Source of the DNA: Prevotella sp.
GTDB taxonomy: Bacteria; Bacteroidota; Bacteroidia; Bacteroidales; Bacteroidaceae
Reading direction: 5' to 3'
Assembly: GCA_003447235.1 (NCBI GenBank)
Contig: DLZV01000004.1
Span: forward strand, 1 to 63,463
DNA: 63,463 bases
Position 1 is the stretch's first letter. Each line of letters starts with the position of its first letter. The notes under the pieces were generated by a model. It searched no databases. It worked only from the letters and a program-made list of their open reading frames with translations, and was not told the DNA's origin. A program made the translations under genes and the position numbers. Shown one piece after another: positions 51,505 to 61,401 of this stretch.

Positions 51505-52482
51505 ATGGAATACTATCTTAGTGTGGGCAGCGAGAAGCGTGGCCCTTACAGCGTGGCCGAGTTGGCAGCTCGTGGCATCGGTGCGGAGTCGTTGGTGATG
51601 GCTGCTGATGGCGGATCGTGGCAACCCGCCTGGCAGGTGGATGCGCTTCGACCGATTCTCCGTCAGCAGACGGCTGCGCAGCAGTCTCAACCGATCATGG
51701 ACTCAGGGGTAAATATTTCCTCAGGTCCTGGCGTAAGCAGTCCCTCGGGCCCGGGGGTAAGCAATGCTTCGGGTGGGGAGCAAGTTATCGTCGGCGAAAG
51801 GATAGGGGAAGGGCCCGATGTGGTCCAAGGATACGCTCCTCAGCCTTCCGCGCAGCCTGAGAGCGAGCGCACCGTTCCTCCATCCGTTGACCGTGGATCC
51901 CGTAAGCATCGGGGTGGTTGCTTGTGGGTGGTGCTGGCGATGTTGCTCTTGTTGGCAGGACTGCTGGTGGCCACTTGTCCGAAACCCGAGCAGCACGCCG
52001 AGGCCATCTCGGGTGTGGTGGCGGAAACGATGGGCGAGGCCCTGCAGATCGACTCCATAGACTCCGACGACCCCTTCTCGACGGCCATGAAGTCCTTGGC
52101 CGGAGGTGCTACCCGCCAGGTGGTGGCGATGGTGGTCGGCAACGCGCTCACGGTGGACAACTACTTGGTATGTTCGCTGGGGCGCATCCACTACGCCGAC
52201 AAGGCTCCCGTGGTCTCTGTGGGTGTGCTGGGCCATGTGTTCACCATCGATAAGTCGTCGCTCAAGCAATTGGCTCATCGCTATGCGGAGGAGACCAAGC
52301 GGCGGTTGGAGGAAAATGTCAAGCAGAAAGTGCGCGAGAGTATCACCCAGCCCATTGGCCGCATGCTTGACGAAGCTATGGGAGGACTGATGGATGAGTT
52401 GGCGGGAGAGTTGTTCGGACGCCAAGGCCATCAGGATGAGCCTGCGCAGGACGACGAAGATGTCATGATGGATAGCATCTGA
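51505..52482 (+). CDS. GYF_2-domain membrane protein with DUF4359-like C-terminal part
   Basis: 325 residues. Residues 1-50 are a GYF_2 (DUF4339) domain (YYLSVGSEKRGPYSVAELA, GGSWQPAW). A flexible linker has SGPGVS repeats (about 70-90). One membrane helix (CLWVVLAMLLLLAGLLVATC, about 138-157) follows, then a DUF4359-like domain (YLVCSLGRIHYADKAPVVSVGVLGHVF). The C terminus is acidic. A Bacteroidetes family with unknown role, probably a cytoplasmic-facing GYF domain binding proline-rich partners (inference). Confidence 0.85.
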   Translation: MEYYLSVGSEKRGPYSVAELAARGIGAESLVMAADGGSWQPAWQVDALRPILRQQTAAQQSQPIMDSGVNISSGPGVSSPSGPGVSNASGGEQVIVGERIGEGPDVVQGYAPQPSAQPESERTVPPSVDRGSRKHRGGCLWVVLAMLLLLAGLLVATCPKPEQHAEAISGVVAETMGEALQIDSIDSDDPFSTAMKSLAGGATRQVVAMVVGNALTVDNYLVCSLGRIHYADKAPVVSVGVLGHVFTIDKSSLKQLAHRYAEETKRRLEENVKQKVRESITQPIGRMLDEAMGGLMDELAGELFGRQGHQDEPAQDDEDVMMDSI

Positions 52483-52529
52483 GACCTGACTGTCCGTTTT
52501 GCGTTTTCGCAAATTGAAACGCAACAAGG

Positions 52530-52569
52530 CAGAGGGAATGTGCTCCTCCGTAGGGGCCCATTCCCTCTG
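52530..52569 (+). terminator. Terminator after the GYF-domain gene
   Basis: CAGAGGGAATG (52530-52540) and CATTCCCTCTG (52559-52569) form a perfect 11-bp stem. Confidence 0.8.
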
Positions 52570-52646
52570 ATTGTTAGTTGTGGGTAAAACGTTAGCCTTT
52601 GTTTCGGGCTAGTTTCGGCTTTGTTTTAGAAAAAACACCCATATCT

Positions 52647-52678
52647 TTTGCTTGTTTCGATTCTTTTGTGTAATTTTG
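52647..52678 (+). promoter_or_regulatory. Promoter of the T9SS cargo gene
   Basis: TTTG (52647-52650), 20-nt spacer, TAATTTTG (52671-52678). The leader is about 80 nt. Confidence 0.8.
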
Positions 52679-52764
52679 AAGCCGTTAACGCCTTTGGAGA
52701 GACGTAATTAAAGACTATCGTTGGCGACTCCAGGGCACATAGAATACTTTTTAGACAACACATC

Positions 52765-55700
52765 ATGAGGAAACGTATTCATCGTTTTGCATTGTTGCTC
52801 GTAGCTCTGACGCTGGCTCTGCCGATCTGTGCGCAGGCCGTTGGCGAGGGCGACGGTTGGGGTGCGGGAGCCATCCATGTACCCAAGAACTTCAAGTTCA
52901 GCAAGTTGGTCAACCACGGTAAGGGTGGCGTGCCCCCTGTAGCCACAGGGACCAAGGGTCGCAAGGCCCGCCAGGCAAGTCAGGTGCTGAAGGCACCGCA
53001 GCATTCCGTGTTTTACGCCAATGCACTGGGCGACTACATGGGACTGATGTCCTATGATCCGGCCACGCCCACCGACGTGACCACTTACGCGCCGTTTGAC
53101 AAGTCGCTGTTCAATGCTGGATCCACCATCAAGGACGGCAAGCTTTGCGGACTTTATCTCGACCAGTCCATGATCGAGTATGGCATCATCTTCCTGTGGT
53201 ACGGGTGGTTCGACCTGGAAACGGGCGAGTATGATGGAGAAGTGACCAATGTCTCCAACCGGAGCCTGATCGCTTATGCCACCGCCACCGACCCCAAGAC
53301 GGGCGAGGTGTTTGGTGAGTTTACTGATCAGACGATGCAGAGTTGGGAGTTTGGTGTGGTCGATTACGACACCAAGACCCGCACCACGATCGCAGAGACC
53401 GACAATCTCTACTTGGCGATGGGAATCACCAGCCAGGGAGACTGCTACGGTATCACCGACGATGGCGACCTCTACCGCATCGATCGCACCACGGGCGAGG
53501 AGACCCGTATCGGCTCGACGGGAGTCCGTGTCACGGATGCCAGTGGAATGGCCTATTCCCAGGGTGCCGTCGTCGATCCCAAGACCGATGTGTTCTATTG
53601 GGCTGCCACCGACGCCAACGGTGAGTGTACGCTCTACACGGTCGACCTCGACGATGCTTCCGTCACGCGCGTGTGTGCCTCTCCTTATCAGCAGCTCGCG
53701 CTCAATGTGCTGCCGCCGTTGGCCGAAGACAAGGCTCCTGCTGCCATCCATGACTTTGCGGTCCATTTTGATGCTCCCGCCACTTCCGGCACGGCCACGT
53801 TCACGCTCCCCACGAAGACCTTTGATGGCGATGACAACCTGACGGGCCAGCTTACCTACGAGATCAAGGCCAACGGCAGCGTTGTGGCCACGGCTCAGGC
53901 TGCGCCAGGTGCAAAGGTCAATGCCACATTGAGCAACCTGCCTGAGGGAGAGACGGAGTTTGTCCTGGTGGTCAAGAACAGTGTGGGACCGAGCCCGAAG
54001 GCTACTGCCGAGATCTATGTCGGCTACGATCAGCCGCTGGCTCCCACGGAGGTCACGCTCAAGCAGGGCCAGGGCAACAAGGCCACACTCTCGTGGGTCG
54101 CTCCCACGACGGGACTCCACGAGGGCTACATGGGCAATCTTACCTATAATATTTATCGCGTGAAAGGCGGGGAGCATACGGCCTTCCGCCAGGGCGTGAC
54201 TGCCAACAGCCTGCAGATAGACCTGGCGAGCGGCTCTGCCCTCACCAGCTACCAATACTCGGTCGAGGCCGTCAACACGACGCAGACCAGTGCGCGCACG
54301 CTGAGCAACAATCTGGTCGTGGGCGATCCGCTGGAGGTGCCGTTCTTCGACGACTTCCCCGAGGGCATAGACAACTACACCATCGTGGATGCCAATCATG
54401 ACGGCTCCACTTGGTCGTGGGATAGCTACTACAAGGCCGCACGCTACAATGCTGACCCCGAGAATAGTGGCAACGATTGGCTCATCACGCCTCCCATCCA
54501 TCTGGAGAAGGGTCGCAACTATGTGGTCAGCTACAAGGCTTGTGTAGCCCGCTCCTATTTCCCCGAGCACCTGGAAGTGTATTGGGGCAAGGGTACGACG
54601 GTGGCAGAACTGGATCAGGTGATCACCGAAGATACCGAACTGGACAATACGGAGAACCGTCTCTTCGAGAAAGTGATCACGGCTCCCGAGGATGGTACCT
54701 ATTATATCGGTTTCCACGCCACCTCCAATCCGGCTTCCATCAATATCTTCATCGACTCGGTCAGTGTGAGCCCGGGTTGTGATCCTGCTTCGCCCGCACA
54801 GGTGGAGAACCTGAAGGTCACGCCCGACCAGACGGGTGAGCTGAAGGTGACGCTGGACTTCAATCTTCCGACGAAGACGTACAACGGTGCCGAGCTGACG
54901 GCCATCACCCGCTACGAGGTGCTGAAAGGCAACGCCGTGCTTGCTCAGCAAGAGGGTGGGCTTCGTCCTGGCGATGCTGTGAGCGTCGTGGACGAGAATG
55001 CTGTCAAGGGTGTGAACACCTATCGCATCTATTGCTACAACGAGGCAGGGCAGGGCGCGCGTACGGACGCCACGACCTACGCAGGCCTCGACTATCCCGC
55101 TCCTCCCGTCGTCCACGCCGACGACCAGCAGACGCAGGTGCGCCTCTATTGGGAGCCTGTCACGGGTCTCTATGGCGGAGTGATCAACCAGAAGGATGTT
55201 GCTTGCCGCATTTATGATCTGGAGGACGAAAACACCGTCACCGACCAGATCGGAGTGATCGGTGGAGGAGCCACGGAGTTTACCGTCAAAGACTTGAACA
55301 CCGACGAGGGCGTACAGCAGTTTAAGTGGTGGGCCGTCCGTGCCTTCAACACCCTCGGATCGAGCGGTTTCGGCAAGGTGTCGATGCTCGTGGGTGAGCC
55401 CTATGCGCTTCCCTACCGTCAGAGTTTCGCCAATCAGAATCAGGGTGGCCACATCCTTATTATGTATGTCGGTGCTGGCATGAATGCTGCTTTCACTACG
55501 TTTGACACCTTTGACAACGACAATGGTGCGGTCACCTTCAATGCCACAACCCCGTCGCAAACGCTCGTCGTGTTTGGAAAGCTAGCTGCCACCAGCACCA
55601 CCTCGCCTGTGATGAAGTTCTACTACAAGGCGCCGACTGATATTCCCGCACGCCTTTCTGTCAACTTCAAGCAGCCTAACGGCACGGAGACAGACGTGGT

Positions 55701-56031
55701 CTGGGAGGCCGACCTTTCGGAGAACTTCCGTGAGGAATGGCAGGAGGTGCAGTTTGACTTGCCCGACTCGCTCTTCCAGTCTCGCTACTTCATCCCGCAA
55801 CTCAAGATTGTGGCCGATGAGGCGATGGAGGAGGACCAGCAGATCATCATCGACAACTTCACCATCGGAAGTCTTGCCGACGGCATCTCGATTGTCGATA
55901 ACAAAACTGACACCCGTCGCTACAACGTCTTCACCACGGATGGCCGACAGGTGCTTCTCCAGGCGGAGTCGCTCCGTGGTCTCCGTCCAGGCGTCTATGT
56001 GATCAATGGCCGTACCACGATCGTGCGCTAA
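52765..56031 (+). CDS. Large multidomain secreted protein with T9SS sorting tail
   Basis: 1088 residues: signal peptide (cleavage after CAQA, residue 25), a beta-rich region (40-330) with SGLMSYDPAT-like blades, fibronectin type III-like domains (around 330-420, 425-515, 680-780 and 785-880), and two choice-of-anchor-J-like jelly-roll domains (FFDDFPEGIDNYTIVD around 527-680 and a second near 890-1010). The last ~75 residues are a type IX secretion C-terminal domain (RRYNVFTTDGRQVLL...GLRPGVYVING), which directs export and attachment to the cell surface. No catalytic motif was seen; probably an adhesin or binding protein. Confidence 0.88.
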   Translation: MRKRIHRFALLLVALTLALPICAQAVGEGDGWGAGAIHVPKNFKFSKLVNHGKGGVPPVATGTKGRKARQASQVLKAPQHSVFYANALGDYMGLMSYDPATPTDVTTYAPFDKSLFNAGSTIKDGKLCGLYLDQSMIEYGIIFLWYGWFDLETGEYDGEVTNVSNRSLIAYATATDPKTGEVFGEFTDQTMQSWEFGVVDYDTKTRTTIAETDNLYLAMGITSQGDCYGITDDGDLYRIDRTTGEETRIGSTGVRVTDASGMAYSQGAVVDPKTDVFYWAATDANGECTLYTVDLDDASVTRVCASPYQQLALNVLPPLAEDKAPAAIHDFAVHFDAPATSGTATFTLPTKTFDGDDNLTGQLTYEIKANGSVVATAQAAPGAKVNATLSNLPEGETEFVLVVKNSVGPSPKATAEIYVGYDQPLAPTEVTLKQGQGNKATLSWVAPTTGLHEGYMGNLTYNIYRVKGGEHTAFRQGVTANSLQIDLASGSALTSYQYSVEAVNTTQTSARTLSNNLVVGDPLEVPFFDDFPEGIDNYTIVDANHDGSTWSWDSYYKAARYNADPENSGNDWLITPPIHLEKGRNYVVSYKACVARSYFPEHLEVYWGKGTTVAELDQVITEDTELDNTENRLFEKVITAPEDGTYYIGFHATSNPASINIFIDSVSVSPGCDPASPAQVENLKVTPDQTGELKVTLDFNLPTKTYNGAELTAITRYEVLKGNAVLAQQEGGLRPGDAVSVVDENAVKGVNTYRIYCYNEAGQGARTDATTYAGLDYPAPPVVHADDQQTQVRLYWEPVTGLYGGVINQKDVACRIYDLEDENTVTDQIGVIGGGATEFTVKDLNTDEGVQQFKWWAVRAFNTLGSSGFGKVSMLVGEPYALPYRQSFANQNQGGHILIMYVGAGMNAAFTTFDTFDNDNGAVTFNATTPSQTLVVFGKLAATSTTSPVMKFYYKAPTDIPARLSVNFKQPNGTETDVVWEADLSENFREEWQEVQFDLPDSLFQSRYFIPQLKIVADEAMEEDQQIIIDNFTIGSLADGISIVDNKTDTRRYNVFTTDGRQVLLQAESLRGLRPGVYVINGRTTIVR

Positions 56032-56064
56032 GAACAAAGAATAATGCGATCATAGAGTAATGGG

Positions 56065-56101
56065 GGAGGGTAGTTCCGCTGATGCGGGCTGCCCTCCTTT
56101 T
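56065..56101 (+). terminator. Terminator of the T9SS cargo gene
   Basis: GGAGGG (56065-56070) pairs with CCCTCC (56092-56097), with an inner CCGC/GCGG stem, then TTTT. Confidence 0.8.
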
Positions 56102-56149
56102 CTATAGATCCATTTTTGGACCCAGTCTATACTAAAAATAGTTATTTCC

Positions 56150-56180
56150 TTTGCCGTTTACCCAAATAGGCTTACCTTTG
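56150..56180 (+). promoter_or_regulatory. Promoter of the rsfS-ftsH-cdsA operon
   Basis: TTTG (56150-56153), 19-nt spacer, TACCTTTG (56173-56180). Confidence 0.85.
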
Positions 56181-56208
56181 CAATCTATTTTAAATAGAAT
56201 GACATTGA

Positions 56209-56568
56209 ATGAATAAATCTCAAAAACTAGTAGATTCGATTATTAAGGGAATCCAGGATAAGAAAGGCAGCGGCATTGTCGTTGCTGACCTGACGCAAAC
56301 CGACGGAGCCGTATGTAGTTACTTTATCATCTGCCAAGGCAACTCGCCGACACAGGTAGAGGCCATTGCTGGAAGCGTGGGCGACTACGTCAGGGAGGCA
56401 GAGGGTGAGAAGCCTGTCAGCTGCATTGGTTTGGGCCTGGCGCAGTGGGTCGCCATCGACTTCGTGGATGTGATGGTTCATATCTTCCTTCCCGAGGCGA
56501 GGGAGTTCTACGACCTGGAGCATCTATGGGAGGATGCGAAGCTGACGAGAATCCCGGATCTGGATTGA
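56209..56568 (+). CDS. rsfS: Ribosomal silencing factor RsfS
   Basis: 119 residues. Binds uL14 and blocks joining of ribosomal subunits when nutrients are short. Signatures: VVADLTQTDGAVCSYFIICQGNSPTQ split over 24-49, and WVAIDFVDVMVHIFLPEAREFYDLEHLW near the end. First gene of a three-gene run with ftsH. Confidence 0.95.
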   Translation: MNKSQKLVDSIIKGIQDKKGSGIVVADLTQTDGAVCSYFIICQGNSPTQVEAIAGSVGDYVREAEGEKPVSCIGLGLAQWVAIDFVDVMVHIFLPEAREFYDLEHLWEDAKLTRIPDLD

Positions 56569-56599
56569 AAACTGACAACTTTATCTTTTCCAAGAGCTA

Positions 56600-58669
56600 A
56601 TGGATAATCAAAAACCAATGAATACAGACAATGGGGGTGGACCGCGTATGCCCAAGTTCAATATGAACTGGATTTATGCGCTGGTCATCATATCGCTCGC
56701 CGTGGCCTTCTTCGCGACTGGTAAGGACGGAGGTTTGGGCAACACTTCGGTGAGCGTGAAGAAGGACTATACCCAGTTTGTCGAATATGTCAATAAGGGA
56801 TGGGCCTCTCACGTGGTCGTCAATAAGAATGAGAGCACGCTCAAGATGTATGTCCGGCCCGAGCATATCAACGATATTTTCAAGGCCCATGTGAAGCAGA
56901 CGGGACCCAAGCCCTACGTGGTAGTGGAGATCGGTTCTGTTGACAACTTGGAGACGTTTCTCGGCCAAGCCATCAAGACCAAAAAAATCACTGGTTTCAG
57001 CTACAATAACGAGAAGGGCAATGTCTTCACCGACATTCTGTTGAGCCTTCTGCCCTGGGTGCTGCTCATCGCCTTCTGGATGTGGATGATGCGCAGGATG
57101 AGTGGCGGCGGAGGAGGTGCTGGTGGCATCTTTAACGTCGGTAAGTCGAAAGCCAAGCTCTATGAGAAGGCTGACGAACTGAATATCACCTTCAAGGACG
57201 TGGCAGGCCAGGAAGGAGCCAAACAGGAGGTGCAGGAAATCGTAGAGTTTCTCAAGAATCCGAAGAAGTATACCGATGTGGGTGGCAAGATTCCCAAGGG
57301 AGCCCTCCTCATTGGTCCTCCGGGAACAGGTAAGACCTTGCTGGCCAAGGCCGTGGCAGGCGAGGCAGCTGTGCCTTTCTTCTCTATGAGTGGTTCCGAC
57401 TTTGTCGAGATGTTTGTCGGTGTGGGTGCCAGTCGTGTCCGCGATGTCTTCAAGCAGGCCAAGGAGAAGGCTCCCTGTATTATCTTTATCGACGAGATCG
57501 ATGCCGTGGGACGAGCACGCTCCAAAAATCCTGCTATGGGCGGCAACGATGAGCGCGAGAATACGCTCAATGCGCTGCTTACCGAGATGGATGGCTTCGG
57601 CAGCAATTCGGGCGTGATCGTCCTTGCGGCTACCAACCGTGTGGATATGCTTGACAAAGCGTTGCTTCGTGCGGGACGCTTCGACCGTCAGATACGTGTT
57701 GATCTGCCCGATCTGCCTGAGCGCAAGGCTATCTTCCAGGTACACATGAAGCCGCTGAAGCTTGACAAGAATATCGACTTGGACCTCTTGGCGCGTCAGA
57801 CGCCTGGATTCTCGGGTGCCGATATTGCCAATGTCTGCAATGAGGCTGCCTTGATAGCGGCCCGCCATGACAAGAAGGAAGTGGGCTATCAGGACTTCCT
57901 CGATGCCGTCGATCGCATCGTTGGCGGACTGGAGAAGAAAACCAAAGTGATGACAGCGGACGAAAAGCGTACTATCGCCATCCATGAGGCTGGCCATGCC
58001 ACGGTGAGCTGGTTCTGCGAGTTTGCCAACCCGCTGATCAAGGTGACCATCGTGCCGCGTGGACAAGCCCTCGGTGCAGCTTGGTACATGCCCGAGGAAC
58101 GTCCTATTTCCACCAAGGAGCAGATGCTCGACGAGATGTGCTCGCTCTTAGGAGGGCGTGCCGCCGAACAACTCTTCACGGGTCATATCTCGACGGGAGC
58201 CATGAATGATTTGGAGCGTGCCACGAAGGCTGCCTTTAGCATGGTGACTTATTATGGTATGAGCGACAAGCTCCCCAATATATGCTACTACGACAACAGC
58301 GAGTATGGTTTCCAAAAGCCTTACAGCGAAAAGACCGCATGTCTGATCGATGAAGAGGTGCTGAAGATAGTCAACCAGCTGTATGATCGCGCCAAGCAGA
58401 TTCTCGACGAACACAAGGAGGGACACGCCCAGCTGGCCCAGTTGCTCGTGGAGAAGGAGGTCGTTATGGCGGAGGATGTGGAGCGCATCTTCGGCAAGCG
58501 TCCTTGGTCGAGCCGCACGCAGGAGTTGATGGCCGAGGAAGAGAAGAACGAGTTGCGACTGGAGAACATGCCCGAGGCGGTCAGAAAGGCCCAGGAGGAG
58601 CATGAGAAGGCGGAGGCCGAGAAAGACGACCACGCTGAAGACGACACAGAGGATAAGGAGAAGGAATGA
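56600..58669 (+). CDS. ftsH: ATP-dependent zinc metalloprotease FtsH
   Basis: 689 residues. Two membrane helices (about 16-33 and 145-163) enclose a periplasmic part. The AAA domain has Walker A GPPGTGKT (about 239-246), Walker B IIFIDEIDAVG (about 293-303) and the second-region-of-homology NRVDMLDKALLRAGRFDR. The protease has HEAGH (about 461-465). It degrades membrane and misfolded proteins. The C-terminal tail is highly acidic/basic. The SPFH protein encoded at 40.4 kb belongs to the family that restrains FtsH. ATGA overlap with cdsA. Confidence 0.98.
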   Translation: MDNQKPMNTDNGGGPRMPKFNMNWIYALVIISLAVAFFATGKDGGLGNTSVSVKKDYTQFVEYVNKGWASHVVVNKNESTLKMYVRPEHINDIFKAHVKQTGPKPYVVVEIGSVDNLETFLGQAIKTKKITGFSYNNEKGNVFTDILLSLLPWVLLIAFWMWMMRRMSGGGGGAGGIFNVGKSKAKLYEKADELNITFKDVAGQEGAKQEVQEIVEFLKNPKKYTDVGGKIPKGALLIGPPGTGKTLLAKAVAGEAAVPFFSMSGSDFVEMFVGVGASRVRDVFKQAKEKAPCIIFIDEIDAVGRARSKNPAMGGNDERENTLNALLTEMDGFGSNSGVIVLAATNRVDMLDKALLRAGRFDRQIRVDLPDLPERKAIFQVHMKPLKLDKNIDLDLLARQTPGFSGADIANVCNEAALIAARHDKKEVGYQDFLDAVDRIVGGLEKKTKVMTADEKRTIAIHEAGHATVSWFCEFANPLIKVTIVPRGQALGAAWYMPEERPISTKEQMLDEMCSLLGGRAAEQLFTGHISTGAMNDLERATKAAFSMVTYYGMSDKLPNICYYDNSEYGFQKPYSEKTACLIDEEVLKIVNQLYDRAKQILDEHKEGHAQLAQLLVEKEVVMAEDVERIFGKRPWSSRTQELMAEEEKNELRLENMPEAVRKAQEEHEKAEAEKDDHAEDDTEDKEKE

Positions 58670-59535
58670 TGAGCGAAAAACAGAAAAATCTGATCACGCG
58701 ATCTATCTTTGGTGCGCTCTTTGTAGCCATCATGGTGCTTGGCTTCACGCGTCCCCATTATATGGTCGTCCTCTTTGCAGTCATCACCGGCATGACGCTA
58801 TGGGAGTTTAGCGGACTGGTCAATGACCAAAAAGGCATCAGTGTCAACCGTTTTATTTCCACGGCGGCGGGAGTCTATTTCTTCGTGGCAGTGGCAGGGC
58901 AGCGTATGGGCTTCGTCGAAGGCTTCAGCGCGTACATCCCCTACATTCTTTCGATTATCTATCTGTTCATCGCCGAACTCTATCTGAAGAATGAGAATCC
59001 GCTCCATTGTTGGGCTTACACGATGCTCGGACAGATGTATATAGCCCTCCCGTTCTCGATGGTCAACGTATTGGCTTTTCAGACCACGCCCGAGGGAATG
59101 CTTACGGTCGATATGCTTTTACCCCTGAGCGTCTTCGTGCTCCTTTGGACCAATGATACGGGAGCCTATTGTGCTGGATCCTTGCTGGGAAAGCACAAGC
59201 TCTTTCCACGCGTCAGCCCAGGCAAATCCTGGGAGGGAAGCATTGGTGGCGGCGTGCTTGTGCTGATAGTCTCCTACCTGATAGGGTGGTATGTCAATCA
59301 AGGAGCAGAACCCCATGTCCTCAATGAGTGGCAGTGGATGGGGCTCGGCCTGGTAGTCTGCGTCTTTGGCACGTGGGGCGACCTTGTGGAGAGTCTCCTC
59401 AAGCGCACCATCGGCGTCAAGGACAGTGGCAACGTAATCCCTGGTCATGGAGGCATGCTCGATCGCTTCGACTCGTCGCTCATGGCCCTTCCTGCCGCGG
59501 TAGTCTATCTTTATTCGCTGACGCTGTTGGGCTGA
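58666..59535 (+). CDS. cdsA: Phosphatidate cytidylyltransferase CdsA
   Basis: 289 residues with about eight membrane helices. Makes CDP-diacylglycerol from CTP and phosphatidate. The family signature is at the C terminus (KDSGNVIPGHGGMLDRFDS). Also present is the conserved VSPGKSWEGSIGG. The start overlaps the ftsH stop (ATGA, 58666-58669), so the two are coupled. Confidence 0.96.
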   Translation: MMSEKQKNLITRSIFGALFVAIMVLGFTRPHYMVVLFAVITGMTLWEFSGLVNDQKGISVNRFISTAAGVYFFVAVAGQRMGFVEGFSAYIPYILSIIYLFIAELYLKNENPLHCWAYTMLGQMYIALPFSMVNVLAFQTTPEGMLTVDMLLPLSVFVLLWTNDTGAYCAGSLLGKHKLFPRVSPGKSWEGSIGGGVLVLIVSYLIGWYVNQGAEPHVLNEWQWMGLGLVVCVFGTWGDLVESLLKRTIGVKDSGNVIPGHGGMLDRFDSSLMALPAAVVYLYSLTLLG

Positions 59536-59575
59536 TGCGGTGCAATTTTGAATAACAAACTAATAGAAAATAAAA

Positions 59576-60193
59576 ATGTCACATCGTTTTATATCCGCAA
59601 CCTATCAGTTGTACATTGAGGAGAATGGTCAGGAAGTGCTCAAAGAGCAAATCACCGAGGACCAGCCCCTCTCTATTTATACGGAGATAGGTATGCTCCT
59701 TCCCTCGTTCGAGACCCGTTTGGCAGAGTTTGTGACGGGGGTCGATTACGATTTTGTCCTCCCCCACGCCGAGGCCTATGGCGAGTACGACCCCAAAGGG
59801 CGTGCCACGCTCTCCAAGAAGATGTTCTCGCCCGATGGCGTCTTCGACGAGGCCAATGTCTTTGCTGGCGCAGTTATCCCCTTGGCCGACGAGAACGGTC
59901 AGCGCTATCTTGGCTATGTCGTCTCGGTGGACGACGACACGGTGACAGTGGATATGAACCATCCGCTCGCAGGCAAGGATCTCCATTTCAAGGGACGCAT
60001 CATCGAGAACCGCCCCGCTACCGAGGAGGAAGTCAACGACTTCGTCGAGAAGAGCAAGCAGCATCATTGCAGTGGACATTGCGGAGACTGCGGTGGCGGT
60101 TGTGGCGACGGTGGCGATTGCCATTGTGACGGCGACGGCGAGGGTGGCTGCCATTGTGGTGATGGTGAGGGTGGTGGCTGCGGCTGCCACTAA
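59576..60193 (+). CDS. slyD: SlyD-like FKBP peptidyl-prolyl isomerase with metal-binding tail
   Basis: 205 residues. An FKBP domain with the IF flap insertion (LPSFETRLAEFVTGVDYDF, AYGEYDPKGR, VTVDMNHPLAGKDLHF) folds proline-limited proteins. The last ~45 residues carry ten Cys and several His among Gly/Asp (HCSGHCGDCGGGCG and so on), a nickel- or zinc-binding tail as in SlyD. It may act as metal chaperone. Directly upstream of aroC. Confidence 0.94.
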   Translation: MSHRFISATYQLYIEENGQEVLKEQITEDQPLSIYTEIGMLLPSFETRLAEFVTGVDYDFVLPHAEAYGEYDPKGRATLSKKMFSPDGVFDEANVFAGAVIPLADENGQRYLGYVVSVDDDTVTVDMNHPLAGKDLHFKGRIIENRPATEEEVNDFVEKSKQHHCSGHCGDCGGGCGDGGDCHCDGDGEGGCHCGDGEGGGCGCH

Positions 60194-60214
60194 TGATCAG
60201 TCATTGGGCCGGCG

Positions 60215-61297
60215 ATGCGCAATACATTCGGTACACTCTACACGCTCACTACGTTTGGTGAGAGCCATGGCGAGGGAGTCGGTGGCGTCATCGACGGCAT
60301 GCCTTCGGGCGTAGCGGTCGATGAGGCCTTCATTCAGCGAGAGCTGGACCGTCGTCGCCCAGGTCAGAGCCCGCTCACCACGGGGCGCAAAGAGCCCGAC
60401 AAGGTGCGTCTGCTGAGTGGCATCTTTGAGGGCAAGACCACGGGAACACCCATTGGCTTTGTTGTTCCCAATACGGATGCTCGCCCCGAGGACTATGCTA
60501 CTTATCGCACACTCTATCGTCCGTCCCATGCCGACTATACCTATCAGAAGAAGTACGGCCTCCGCGACTATCGAGGAGGCGGACGCTCTTCGGCCCGCAT
60601 CACACTCTCGCGGGTCGTAGGCGGCGCTTTCGCCAAATTGGCATTGCGACGCCACGGCATTTCCGTCACGGCTTTCACCTCGCAGGTGGGCGACGTCCGA
60701 CTTCCCTTGGACCTTGCTCACGATGTTTTTGATCCATCTTTGATAGAAGAGAACGCCGTTCGCTGCCCCTCTCCGGCCTATGCCGAGGAGATGGCAGCCC
60801 TTATCCGCCGTGTTCGCGCTCTTGGCGACACGGTGGGAGGCACTGTCACCTGTGTCATCAAAGGTTGTCCTGCGGGCTTGGGCGAGCCAGAGTTCTCCAA
60901 GTTGCAGGCTTGCCTCGCCTCGGCCATGATGAGCATCAATGCCGCGAAAGGCTTCGACTATGGTTCGGGATTTGATGCGCTTCCCCTTTTGGGAAGTCAG
61001 CTCAACGATTCGTGGACCACGACAGACGACGGCCGCATCAAGCCGCTCACCAATCATAGTGGTGGCATCCAGGGAGGCATCAGCAATGGAGAGGACATCT
61101 ATTTCCGCGTTGCTTTCAAGCCTGCCCCTACGCTCTTGCGCGACCAGCAGACTGTTGACGTCGCTGGAAAGCCTGTCACCATGCAAGGAAAAGGTCGACA
61201 CGACCCTTGTGTCTTGCCCCGTGCCGTCCCTATCGTCGAGGCCATGGCTGCCATGGTGGTGCTCGACCAGTTGCTTATCTTCCAGTCGCAGCAGTAA
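60215..61297 (+). CDS. aroC: Chorismate synthase AroC
   Basis: 360 residues, standard length. Last step of the shikimate pathway, making chorismate from EPSP with reduced FMN. Signatures: TFGESHGEGVGGVIDG (with catalytic His), RRRPGQSPLTT, DYRGGGRSSAR, and a C-terminal GKPVTMQGKGRHDPCVLPRAVP. It starts 21 nt after slyD and so is probably co-transcribed. Confidence 0.98.
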   Translation: MRNTFGTLYTLTTFGESHGEGVGGVIDGMPSGVAVDEAFIQRELDRRRPGQSPLTTGRKEPDKVRLLSGIFEGKTTGTPIGFVVPNTDARPEDYATYRTLYRPSHADYTYQKKYGLRDYRGGGRSSARITLSRVVGGAFAKLALRRHGISVTAFTSQVGDVRLPLDLAHDVFDPSLIEENAVRCPSPAYAEEMAALIRRVRALGDTVGGTVTCVIKGCPAGLGEPEFSKLQACLASAMMSINAAKGFDYGSGFDALPLLGSQLNDSWTTTDDGRIKPLTNHSGGIQGGISNGEDIYFRVAFKPAPTLLRDQQTVDVAGKPVTMQGKGRHDPCVLPRAVPIVEAMAAMVVLDQLLIFQSQQ

Positions 61298-61356
61298 AAA
61301 AAAGCGGCCAAGGCTGCTTGTGATATAGACAGTCTTGACCGACAATGGTATATGAC

Positions 61357-61388
61357 GAAGGCTTCAAATGTAATGATTTGAAGTCTTC
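61357..61388. terminator. Bidirectional terminator between aroC and ligA
   Basis: GAAGGCTTCAAAT (61357-61369) pairs with ATTTGAAGTCTTC (61376-61388), 6-nt loop, one G-U pair. It separates two convergent genes. Confidence 0.85.
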
Positions 61389-61401
61389 TGTATATTAGCT
61401 T

